From positions 1 to 5,606 of the forward strand of contig JALHOX010000301.1 in the NCBI GenBank assembly GCA_022842805.1: a stretch of 5,606 nt of DNA, given 5' to 3'. The DNA is from Phycisphaerae bacterium. GTDB lineage: Bacteria; Planctomycetota; Phycisphaerae; UBA1845; Fen-1342. The notes under the pieces are model-generated. The model saw nothing but the letters and a program-made list of their open reading frames with translations. It did no database searches and was not told where the DNA came from. The position numbers and the translations under genes are program-made. Of the stretch, positions 1-5,606 are shown in pieces. The stretch's first letter is position 1, and every line of letters starts with the position of its first letter.

Positions 1-753
1 GACACGCTGCTGGTCGAGACGGGCGATGACTTTTTCACCGTGAACCGCCACAACCCCGATTTCTATCTGGTCAGCGATCTGGGCGAATCATCGCGCATGC
101 GACTCGATCGCGCCGGCGTCGCGCTGCTGATCGCCGGCCTGCTGATTGCGGCCTACTCGATGCCCGAAATGCTGCCCACGTCGGTTCTGCCGGCGGGTGT
201 CGCGGAGTGGATTAGTGAGCGGCGGGCGCTACTGGCGATGCTGGCGGCGGGGTTGGTCGTGGTTTCTCGCTGCGTCAGCGCGGGGCAGGCCCGGCTCGCG
301 ATCGATTGGCCGGTGCTGATCACGGTCGCGGCATCGCTGGGCGTCGGAAAAGCCATGCAGACCAGCGGCCTCGCGGCGTGGATCGCCGAGCAGACCATGC
401 AGGCGGTGGGCGGCTACGGGCCGATCGCGATGCTGGCCGCGGTCTACTTCCTGACCTGGGTCCTGACGGAGTTGATGAGCAACAATGCCGCCGCGGCGCT
501 GATGTTTCCGATCGGCGTTGCCGCCGCGGCTCAGGCGGGCGTCGAGCCGCGGCCGTTTGTGATCGCGATTGCGATCGCGGCATCGGCCTCGTTTGTGTTG
601 CCTGCGGGCTATCAGACGCACCTGATGGTCTTCGGCCCGGGCGGCTATCGCACGAGCGATTTTATTCGCGTGGGCGCGCCGCTGGCGCTGCTCTGGATGG
701 TTGGGGCATTGCTGATCATTCCGCGCGTATGGCCGCTGACGGCGGTGCAATAG
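1..753 (+). CDS. SLC13/DASS-family permease with TrkA-C domain, C-terminal part (5' truncated)
   Basis: This is the C-terminal 250 residues of an inner-membrane anion permease of the SLC13/DASS superfamily, the type with TrkA-C (RCK_C) domains inserted between membrane halves. Reading frame 1 is open from base 1 to the TAG at 751-753, so the gene starts upstream; the GTG at 40-42 is internal. Residues 1 to about 14 (DTLLVETGDDFFTV) look like the last strands of a TrkA-C domain. Hydrophobic segments follow, beginning near residue 37. The signature TELMSNN lies at residues 156-162 (466-486) and matches the substrate/cation-binding loop of the superfamily. The closing motif GYQTHLMVFGPGGYR at about residues 203-217 is also typical of this subfamily, although I recall Asn rather than His after QT. 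Full-length relatives are near 600 residues, so more than half is missing. Known relatives move sulfate or dicarboxylates, usually with sodium; the substrate here cannot be told from sequence. Confidence 0.88.
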   Translation, partial: DTLLVETGDDFFTVNRHNPDFYLVSDLGESSRMRLDRAGVALLIAGLLIAAYSMPEMLPTSVLPAGVAEWISERRALLAMLAAGLVVVSRCVSAGQARLAIDWPVLITVAASLGVGKAMQTSGLAAWIAEQTMQAVGGYGPIAMLAAVYFLTWVLTELMSNNAAAALMFPIGVAAAAQAGVEPRPFVIAIAIAASASFVLPAGYQTHLMVFGPGGYRTSDFIRVGAPLALLWMVGALLIIPRVWPLTAVQ

Positions 754-840
754 CGGAATTGGCCCGGCCTGAATGTCCCGCCACTTCATCCACGCAGCAT
801 ATCTCCGCGACTGGCCGTTGATCGCGGGCTCTGCCCTTCG
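754..840. other. Convergent intergenic gap between permease and flavoprotein genes
   Basis: These 87 bases separate the stop codons of two genes that face each other. I see no gene here, only the weak inverted repeat listed separately. A bidirectional terminator would be expected from the layout, but no canonical stem followed by a T-run is visible on either strand. Confidence 0.6.
805..827. terminator. Weak candidate hairpin between convergent genes
   Basis: A perfect 6-base inverted repeat, CCGCGA at 805-810 and TCGCGG at 822-827, encloses an 11-base loop. It sits between two converging stop codons, where a terminator would be useful. It lacks a T-run on either side and a 6-base GC-rich stem is common by chance in DNA of this composition, so this is a tentative call. 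Confidence 0.2.
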
Positions 841-2247
841 CTATTCGCTGCGCGTGATTGCCTTTCCCGCCGCCCTGCCGCTGGCCCAGGCCCATTGAAA
901 GTTGAAGCCGCCGATGCGGCCGTCGACGTCGAGGATTTCGCCCACGAGGTGCAGCCCCGCGCAGATGCGCGACTCCATCGTGCGCGGGTCGATTTCGGTC
1001 AGCTCCACCCCGCCTGCGGTGGCTTCGGCGTAGTTGTATCCACGGCTGTCGCGGATTCGCAGCGGAAACTCGGTCAGCAGCCGGGCCAGCGTTCGCCGCG
1101 CTTCGCGCGAGACCTGACCCGCGGGGGTGCTGATCAGTGCCCCGGGCGTGCCCATCAATGCTCCCGGCGCCGCGCCGGTCCGCGCCAGCAGTGCGGCGAC
1201 GATCCGCTCGGCGTTTAGCACGGCCCGCAGCGCGTTTTCGACCTTGGCCCTGGCCTGGGAAGCGAAAAGCTGCGTCAGTCGCGCGTCCATCGCCGCAAAG
1301 TCGGCCCCGGGCGAGAAGTTCAGACTGGCTTCGACGGCCCGCCCTTCCACCCGCGCTCGCAGCCAGTGGCGCGAGGCATCGAGCATCGCGGGCCCGGATA
1401 GCCCGAAATGTGTCCACAGCACGCTGCCGCGCACCCGCACCGGCTTTTCGCCCGCCGCGCGAATCGTGATCTCCGCCTCGTGCGACACGCCCGACCACGC
1501 CGCCAACTCCGCTTCGTCGAGCACCATCGGCACCAACGACGGCGTGCGCTGCACGATCGTGTGGCCCAGTCGCCTGGCCAGCTCAAAGCCAAACCCGTCG
1601 CTGCCGGTCTTTGGCAACGACTGGCCGCCGGTGGCGAGGATGACGCGTCGGGCCTGATACTTTTCTTGCGTCGCGGGCGCATCCGCCGCGCCGCGCCGCT
1701 CGGCCCGCACGACGAACCGGGCCCCATCGGCGGGCGCGTCCGCGATCGGCGTAAGCTCGACCACGCGTCGCGCTGTGAGCAGGCGCACGCCGCAGCGGGC
1801 CGCCTCGGCCAGGAGCGCGTCGAGCACGGTCCGGGCCCGATTGCTTTCGGGAAAATATTTGCCGGTCTCCTCCAGCTTCAGCGGCACGCCCATTTCGCGA
1901 AACCACGCCAGCGTCGCCTCGACCGGAAAGGACTCGAGCACGCGACGAATCACGTTTCGGCTGCCCCCGCAGAAATCGCGCTCGTTGACGGCGCGATGAG
2001 TGACGTTGCAGCGCCCGCCGCCGGCGACCAGGATCTTTGCGCCGGGTTTTTCGGCGCTATCGAGGACGAGGACGCGCGGGCGATCGCTCGCAGAGGGGCG
2101 AAGGGGTGAGGGGGCGAAGGGGTGTTCAGAATCGCGCGGCTGCGTCCCTCTCTCGCCGCGCGCGGCGAAGATAGCCGCCGTCAGGCCGGCGGCCCCCGCG
2201 CCGATCACCAACAGGTCGACGATCGATGCTTCGGACGCTTCGGTCAT
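841..2247 (-). CDS. HI0933/YhiN-family FAD-dependent oxidoreductase (flavoprotein)
   Basis: The 468-residue product is a predicted cytoplasmic flavoprotein of the HI0933/YhiN family (COG2081, TIGR00275). Most members have no known reaction; the clostridial member BaiN has been linked to bile-acid reduction. The dinucleotide-binding GAGAAG is at residues 16-21, the family signature KILVAGGGRCNVTH at 71-84, and the C-terminal FAD-contacting block GEILDVDGRIGGFNFQWAW at 436-454. The acidic residue ending the second strand is Asp63. Relatives are usually about 400-420 residues. Part of the extra length is a low-complexity insertion at about residues 32-56 and part is a 7-residue tandem repeat at 362-375. 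The ATG at 2245-2247 overlaps the TGA of the upstream LolA-like gene (ATGA). No Shine-Dalgarno is visible before it, so translation is probably coupled to the upstream gene. No other ATG precedes the glycine motif. Confidence 0.92.
   Translation of the reverse strand: MTEASEASIVDLLVIGAGAAGLTAAIFAARGERGTQPRDSEHPFAPSPLRPSASDRPRVLVLDSAEKPGAKILVAGGGRCNVTHRAVNERDFCGGSRNVIRRVLESFPVEATLAWFREMGVPLKLEETGKYFPESNRARTVLDALLAEAARCGVRLLTARRVVELTPIADAPADGARFVVRAERRGAADAPATQEKYQARRVILATGGQSLPKTGSDGFGFELARRLGHTIVQRTPSLVPMVLDEAELAAWSGVSHEAEITIRAAGEKPVRVRGSVLWTHFGLSGPAMLDASRHWLRARVEGRAVEASLNFSPGADFAAMDARLTQLFASQARAKVENALRAVLNAERIVAALLARTGAAPGALMGTPGALISTPAGQVSREARRTLARLLTEFPLRIRDSRGYNYAEATAGGVELTEIDPRTMESRICAGLHLVGEILDVDGRIGGFNFQWAWASGRAAGKAITRSE
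1123..1164 (-). repeat. Tandem 7-residue (21-base) repeat inside the flavoprotein gene
   Basis: Two adjacent 21-base units, 1144-1164 and 1123-1143, encode GALMGTP and GALISTP at residues 362-368 and 369-375. They agree at 16 of 21 bases, and five of seven residues are identical. This looks like an old local duplication, probably in a surface loop. Confidence 0.6.
2080..2154 (-). other. Low-complexity insertion in the FAD-binding fold of the flavoprotein
   Basis: This stretch encodes about residues 32-56, rich in Pro, Ser and Arg, between the first helix after the GAGAAG motif and the second strand (RVLVLD). In the family as I know it these elements are nearly contiguous, joined by a few residues. 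The insertion keeps the frame, carries a 14-base direct repeat and has a hairpin-forming sequence at its N-terminal-coding edge. The boundaries are estimates. Confidence 0.55.
2095..2124. repeat. 14-base direct repeat, 16-base period
   Basis: GGGGCGAAGGGGTG occurs at 2095-2108 and again, exactly, at 2111-2124. The pair lies inside the flavoprotein insertion and, on the minus strand, encodes HPFAPSPLRP (residues 42-51). Because 16 is not a multiple of three, the two copies are read in different frames, so selection on protein sequence is unlikely to have produced the repeat. Confidence 0.8.
2133..2162. repeat. 8-base inverted repeat (hairpin) beside the direct repeat
   Basis: CGCGCGGC at 2133-2140 is the exact reverse complement of GCCGCGCG at 2155-2162, leaving a 14-base loop. 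It lies at the edge of the insertion, next to the direct repeat. The very high GC content makes chance formation plausible. Confidence 0.5.
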
Positions 2248-3104
2248 TTCGGCGAAGCGGGCGGGGCAGACGGCGTCGGCTGGGCCGGTGCGCTGCTGAT
2301 CGAGATCGAGCCGGCGCGCCCGCCGAGTTCGGTCGGGCCGCTGGTCGGCGTCGGCGGTTGGGTCGCGTCGACCAGCTTTATGCCGGGCGGCGTTTGAAAC
2401 TCGAAGCGCGACGCAGAGACTTCCGCGTTGGGCTTCAGGTCGGTGATCTCCATCGTCTCGATGATGTCGCCCTCGCGCGAGATCCCCTCGCGCTTCAGCA
2501 GCATGCCGGAGTTTTTGGCGAAGTAGTAGCGCCGCCGGGTGATCCGGTCGCCGGGTTGGAGCATGCGCGGCAGCGACTCGATGACGATCGTGTCCTCGCC
2601 GCGCACCTGTGCATCGGGGAGCAACTCGTTGACGCTGTCTTTTCGCAGGGCCTCGAGCTGTTCCGGCGTGTTGAAGACCGAGGGGCCCACGTATCGCATC
2701 TTGGTCGCGTCGATGTTGCCGTGAATGTTGGTCAGTCGATAGGTGAACTCGCCGTCGGTGACGAAGAGCGCCTGCTGGGTCGATTCCTCGACGCCGTTGT
2801 CCATCGTCGAGGTGGTGTTCTTCTCATCTTCCATGCGGCAATAGGTCTTGCCCCCCTGCTTCAAAAACTCGACCCGGCCCGAACCGATCGAGACGTGCGT
2901 GCCGCCTTCGACGATCGTGGTCACATTTGTGACATAAGCGCCGGTGTAGGAGCGCATCTTCGAAAAGGCTTCGCTCAGCCGCTTCGCCGCCTCGTCAAAC
3001 TTCTCATTCGCCGCCGCGGTGGACACGAAAGCGGAAGCCAGCGCCCCCGCGCAAAGTGCGACGAAGCCGCGAGCCGCAAAAACCGATTGATACCTGCCAC
3101 TCAC
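2244..3104 (-). CDS. Secreted LolA-like (outer-membrane lipoprotein-sorting-like) protein
   Basis: With the start chosen here (GTG at 3102-3104) the product has 286 residues. It begins with a Sec signal peptide: a basic N-terminus with an Arg at residue 12, a hydrophobic core, and an AAA-N cleavage site after about residue 32. The single Cys in the core is not in a lipobox. The mature part resembles the LolA/LolB/RseB fold (COG2834-like): a SKMRSYTGAY helix-strand start, then VEFLKQGGKTY, FVTDGEFTYRL, RRYYFAKNSGMLLKRE, and the closing DLKPNAEVSASRFEFQTPPG. Members bind lipid or lipoprotein acyl chains in the periplasm, but this protein's ligand is unknown. A Pro/Thr/Ser/Ala-rich tail of about 40 residues, probably disordered, follows the fold. 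A GTG at 3111-3113 would add three residues, but the ribosome-binding site overlaps it. The gene lies 67 bases downstream of the AsmA-like gene and overlaps the flavoprotein gene by four bases. Confidence 0.8.
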   Translation of the reverse strand: MSGRYQSVFAARGFVALCAGALASAFVSTAAANEKFDEAAKRLSEAFSKMRSYTGAYVTNVTTIVEGGTHVSIGSGRVEFLKQGGKTYCRMEDEKNTTSTMDNGVEESTQQALFVTDGEFTYRLTNIHGNIDATKMRYVGPSVFNTPEQLEALRKDSVNELLPDAQVRGEDTIVIESLPRMLQPGDRITRRRYYFAKNSGMLLKREGISREGDIIETMEITDLKPNAEVSASRFEFQTPPGIKLVDATQPPTPTSGPTELGGRAGSISISSAPAQPTPSAPPASPK

Positions 3105-3112
3105 GCTGAACA

Positions 3113-3118
3113 CTCCTT
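3113..3118 (-). promoter_or_regulatory. Shine-Dalgarno site that fixes the LolA-like gene start
   Basis: Read on the minus strand this is AAGGAG, followed by an 8-base spacer (TGTTCAGC, 3105-3112) and GTG at 3102-3104. That spacing is ideal. The in-frame GTG at 3111-3113 begins on the last base of the motif itself, too close to serve as the start. Confidence 0.75.
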
Positions 3119-3171
3119 GCCTGCGTCGTGCAAACGTCGAGTCGTTGACCGGGCACTGCCGATCCGATCGG

Positions 3172-5592
3172 TCAGCCGCCCCGGTTGGGCCGCGGGCGAT
3201 TCGCCGGCCTGCCCGCCGGTCGCTGCGACGGCTTCCGCGGCTCCTGTCCCGGAATCCGCTTCAGAACGTCGTCGATCGGGTTTGCTGGTTTATCCGCGGG
3301 TTTCGCGCCGCCGCTCGGGCGGCCCGGCTTTTCGGCGCCCGGTTTTGCGCCCTCGGCCGGTCTTTCGCCGGACGCACGTCTCAGAATATCGCCGATTGCA
3401 TCGGTCGGACTGTCGGGGAGCAACAGCTCGGCCACCAGCTTCTTTACATCGATCTTGCTCAGATCCAGCTTGGGGCTCTCGCGCGTGCCCGCTACCGGAA
3501 TATCGACTCGCAGGCCCGAGGTCTTTTTCACCATCGCCAGCGTCGCGGGCGGCACTCCCAGCCGTTGCAACAACGCCGGCCGCACCGGCACCGACATCAC
3601 CAAGTCGAGCGTGCTGTCAAAGCCGACTGAGCCGTAGAACTTCAGATCGAAGTTCTCCGGAAATGTCATCGTGAAATTGTCATACGACAGCCGGCCGTTC
3701 CCGATCTTGAAATCGACCGGGCTGAACTGCACCAGCACCAGGTCCGTGGCCGACATGCCCGCGAGCTGGACGAGCTCGCCGATCATCGGCCCGCCGGGCG
3801 ACATCTTCACGCTGCCCAGATCGAGCCGTCCCTGGCCCGCGCCGCCGGTCTTCATCGTCGGCCCCATCGGCAACGTGATGCCCGCGACGTTCATGTCGAT
3901 GAAGCCTTCGAGCCGCGTCACGCCGGAGAAGATCGGATTGATGAACGACAGCAGCTCCGCCCCGATTCGCGGCGTCAGCTCGATGTGCTGCATCACCGGC
4001 AATTCGCCATCGATCAACAGCGTCGGCTCGCCCGGGGTGAAGTCGACCACGCCGCCGAGGTTGAGCTTTCCGGTCGAAGCGGGCACCGTGGCGACCGGCA
4101 GCGTCAGCCGCCCGTCGCGCAGCGAAGGCTGGAACTTCGCGGCGCCGAGCGGAATTGCATAGACGCTGGCCTTTTCCCAGCCGAGCTCCGTACCCGCAGC
4201 CAAACCGCGAAACGCGGGCGTTGCGCCGGGGGTGTTCAACGGACCATTCAGCTCAAACGTGGCACCGTTGCGGCCCTCGATCGTGACCGTCTTCTCAATC
4301 GCCGGCACGAACTCGTAGATGAGCCGCGAGAGCGATTTCCAATCGGTGTCGTAGCGGCCCTTGATCGCGAGATTGGGATTGCTCCGGAACTTGCTGACGT
4401 TGCCGCTGGCCTCGGCCGAGAGCAGGCCCGAGGTGAGCTTGGCGCGGTTGAGCGAGATCTGCTCGCTGCTGTTGCCGATGCGCCCGTCGAAATCGAGCGC
4501 CACCTGCGGCTCGCGAATCGCCGATTCGCCGCTGCCGATGGCGAAGTTGTCCACCTTGCTCGTGCCGCTGAACGACACGTCGTCGCCATTCGTGCTTAGC
4601 TTGGATTGCAGCGCGAGCATGCCCGCGATCGCGGGCGGTGCGGCCATCTTGGTGATTGCCGCCACGGCGCCGAGCGTCTTCTCGACATCGGCGCTCGCGG
4701 TCACATCGGCCCGCAGCGCGAGCGGTCCGCTCTTGGGCGTCGTCAGGTCGACGCCGCTCGCCTGGAGCTTCGCGATCGTGCTATCGACCTTGGCGAGCTC
4801 CGCCTTGATCTGCGAAAAATCACCGGAGATTTCGACGTTCTGCCAATCGGCCTTCAAGTCGCCGGGCACGACCGCTTTGCCGTCGACTTTGAGGTCGCGC
4901 GTCACGAGGCCGCCCGTCGACCGCAGTGACTGCCCCGCGCCGCCGCGCTGCGCGGTGGCTTTGCCGCTCACGACGCCTGCATAGCGCGCCAGTTCGGGCG
5001 CTTGCAGCGCCGCCGCCCGCGCCGCGGCGAAGGAGAGGTCGGCCCGGTCGATCGTCACACTCGCATCGAACCCCTGCGACTTCAGGTCATACCAGCCCGT
5101 CCCCTGCGCCTCGATCTGGCCATCGGCGCTGACCTTGGCCGAGGTCAGTTCATAGCGCTTCAGCGACTGCCCTTCCAGCGTCGCGGTCCCGCGCTGCTCC
5201 AGCCGCGCTTGTTGCAGGCTGAATTGATTGCTGCCCTGATTGACCATCAGCGCCTTGGCGTTTGCGTTCAGATCGACCGCCAGCGCGTCGTCGCCGCTGC
5301 GCTTCATCGTCAGTTCGCCGTCGACCTGGCCGCCCATGTCGAGCGCGCCGAAATCGACGATCTGCCCCAACTCCTGGCGCAGCCCCGCCAGGTCGCCGCG
5401 GAACTTCGCACTGAGCGCCGCCGCCGTGCCCGACGCCAGCACCTCGGCGAAGACCGCCGTCAGTTTCGCGGTTTCGACCTTCAGCCCGCTGCCCTTCTGC
5501 AAGCTCGCATCGAGCGTGAGGTCGATCGGCTTGAGCGTCAGCGTCTTGCCGTTGTCGTTGGCGGAGACATCGCGCAGTCCGATCGCGCCCTT
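3172..5592 (-). CDS. AsmA-like envelope protein, C-terminal part (5' truncated)
   Basis: The frame is open from the last genomic base (5592) to the TGA at 3172-3174, giving 806 visible residues without an N-terminus. The TTG at 5500-5502 is an internal Leu codon and not a start, because clear coding sequence continues upstream of it. The protein is built from long runs of alternating polar and hydrophobic residues with recurring Gly turns, as in the beta-groove proteins of the AsmA/TamB superfamily. It has no cysteine, which suits a periplasmic location. The AsmA-like C-terminal region covers roughly residues 545-716. It includes LLSFINPIFSGV, a late block PVRPALLQRLGVPPAT, and GLRVDIPVAGTRESPKLDL, the usual closing strand pattern. 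The last 79 residues (3175-3411) are a basic Pro/Lys/Arg-rich tail with a duplicated helix-like motif. Family members are implicated in phospholipid transport to, or homeostasis of, the outer membrane. The missing start should carry an N-terminal membrane anchor. Confidence 0.8.
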   Translation of the reverse strand, partial: KGAIGLRDVSANDNGKTLTLKPIDLTLDASLQKGSGLKVETAKLTAVFAEVLASGTAAALSAKFRGDLAGLRQELGQIVDFGALDMGGQVDGELTMKRSGDDALAVDLNANAKALMVNQGSNQFSLQQARLEQRGTATLEGQSLKRYELTSAKVSADGQIEAQGTGWYDLKSQGFDASVTIDRADLSFAAARAAALQAPELARYAGVVSGKATAQRGGAGQSLRSTGGLVTRDLKVDGKAVVPGDLKADWQNVEISGDFSQIKAELAKVDSTIAKLQASGVDLTTPKSGPLALRADVTASADVEKTLGAVAAITKMAAPPAIAGMLALQSKLSTNGDDVSFSGTSKVDNFAIGSGESAIREPQVALDFDGRIGNSSEQISLNRAKLTSGLLSAEASGNVSKFRSNPNLAIKGRYDTDWKSLSRLIYEFVPAIEKTVTIEGRNGATFELNGPLNTPGATPAFRGLAAGTELGWEKASVYAIPLGAAKFQPSLRDGRLTLPVATVPASTGKLNLGGVVDFTPGEPTLLIDGELPVMQHIELTPRIGAELLSFINPIFSGVTRLEGFIDMNVAGITLPMGPTMKTGGAGQGRLDLGSVKMSPGGPMIGELVQLAGMSATDLVLVQFSPVDFKIGNGRLSYDNFTMTFPENFDLKFYGSVGFDSTLDLVMSVPVRPALLQRLGVPPATLAMVKKTSGLRVDIPVAGTRESPKLDLSKIDVKKLVAELLLPDSPTDAIGDILRRASGERPAEGAKPGAEKPGRPSGGAKPADKPANPIDDVLKRIPGQEPRKPSQRPAGRPANRPRPNRGG
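3175..3411 (-). other. Basic Pro/Lys/Arg tail of the AsmA-like protein with a duplicated 9-residue motif
   Basis: The tail encodes DAIGDILRR at 3376-3402 and NPIDDVLKR at 3256-3282, exactly 40 residues apart. They share the pattern x-x-I-x-D-(I/V)-L-(R/K)-R and flank a Gly/Ala/Lys/Pro linker. The final 20 or so residues are almost entirely Arg, Pro, Gly, Asn and Ala. Both motifs could form short amphipathic helices. Their function is not known to me. Confidence 0.6.
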
Positions 5593-5606
5593 AGATCGGA
5601 AGAGCA
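5593..5606 (+). other. Illumina TruSeq adapter remnant (not genomic)
   Basis: The last 14 bases, AGATCGGAAGAGCA, are identical to the start of the TruSeq adapter seen in read-through of Read 1. The final A distinguishes it from the other adapter arm, which continues with G. The match lies flush with the contig end. In the AsmA-like frame it would add four spurious residues (LFRS) to the N-terminal side. Bases up to 5592 read as normal coding sequence. Confidence 0.95.

Noticed and set aside
40..42. GTG as the start codon of the permease gene
   Set aside because: Codons 1-13 upstream read as the end of a TrkA-C domain in the same frame, so the gene is cut by the contig edge.
716..1498. A 260-codon minus-strand frame across the convergent junction
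   Set aside because: It overlaps the flavoprotein gene out of frame and the end of the permease gene; the product is Arg/Gly-rich with no motif.
3161..3171. GATCCGATCGG, with an 8-base palindrome at 3164-3171, as a possible operator upstream of the LolA-like gene
   Set aside because: GATCG-containing words are frequent throughout this window, and the site touches the stop codon of the AsmA-like gene; nothing sets it apart from background.
2226..3674. A 482-codon plus-strand open frame antisense to the LolA-like and AsmA-like genes
   Set aside because: It spans two well-supported minus-strand genes and the gap between them, its product is Arg/Pro/Ala-rich with no recognisable domain, and long antisense frames are expected at this GC content.
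4361..4984. A 207-codon plus-strand frame with fairly hydrophobic residues, antisense to the AsmA-like gene
   Set aside because: Its Ser/Ala/Leu-rich composition mirrors the opposite-strand codons of a beta-rich protein; no ribosome-binding site or family motif was seen.
5500..5502. TTG as a start codon for the AsmA-like gene
   Set aside because: Thirty more in-frame codons with the same beta-repeat character lie upstream to base 5592, no Shine-Dalgarno is present, and no signal or membrane anchor follows the TTG.

Overview
This is a short, GC-rich bacterial contig, probably metagenomic, holding four protein-coding genes; the first and last run off the ends. The envelope genes, an AsmA-like lipid-transport protein next to a secreted LolA-like protein, point to a diderm (Gram-negative-type) bacterium. 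The style of the AsmA-like and LolA-like proteins and the high GC content remind me of Planctomycetota. That placement is an inference from general resemblance and has not been tested against a database.

Layout: the left part (1-753, plus strand) is the C-terminal part of an SLC13/DASS-type permease of the kind that carries cytoplasmic TrkA-C (RCK_C) domains. It converges on a three-gene minus-strand block across an 87-base gap (754-840) that holds only a weak hairpin. In transcription order the block contains a large AsmA-like protein (3172 to beyond the right end), a secreted LolA-like protein (2244-3104, 67 bases downstream), and an HI0933/YhiN-family flavoprotein (841-2247). The flavoprotein gene overlaps the LolA-like gene by an ATGA junction. 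The three are spaced like an operon. The first two plausibly act in the cell envelope on lipid or lipoprotein traffic; the flavoprotein's link to them is unclear.

The last 14 bases (5593-5606) match the Illumina TruSeq adapter and are not genomic. The most interesting genuine features are a low-complexity, repeat-bearing insertion inside the FAD-binding fold of the flavoprotein, a Shine-Dalgarno site that relocates the start of the LolA-like gene, and a duplicated helix-like motif in the AsmA tail. I see no tRNA, rRNA, CRISPR array, transposase or phage gene, and no convincing undescribed system.
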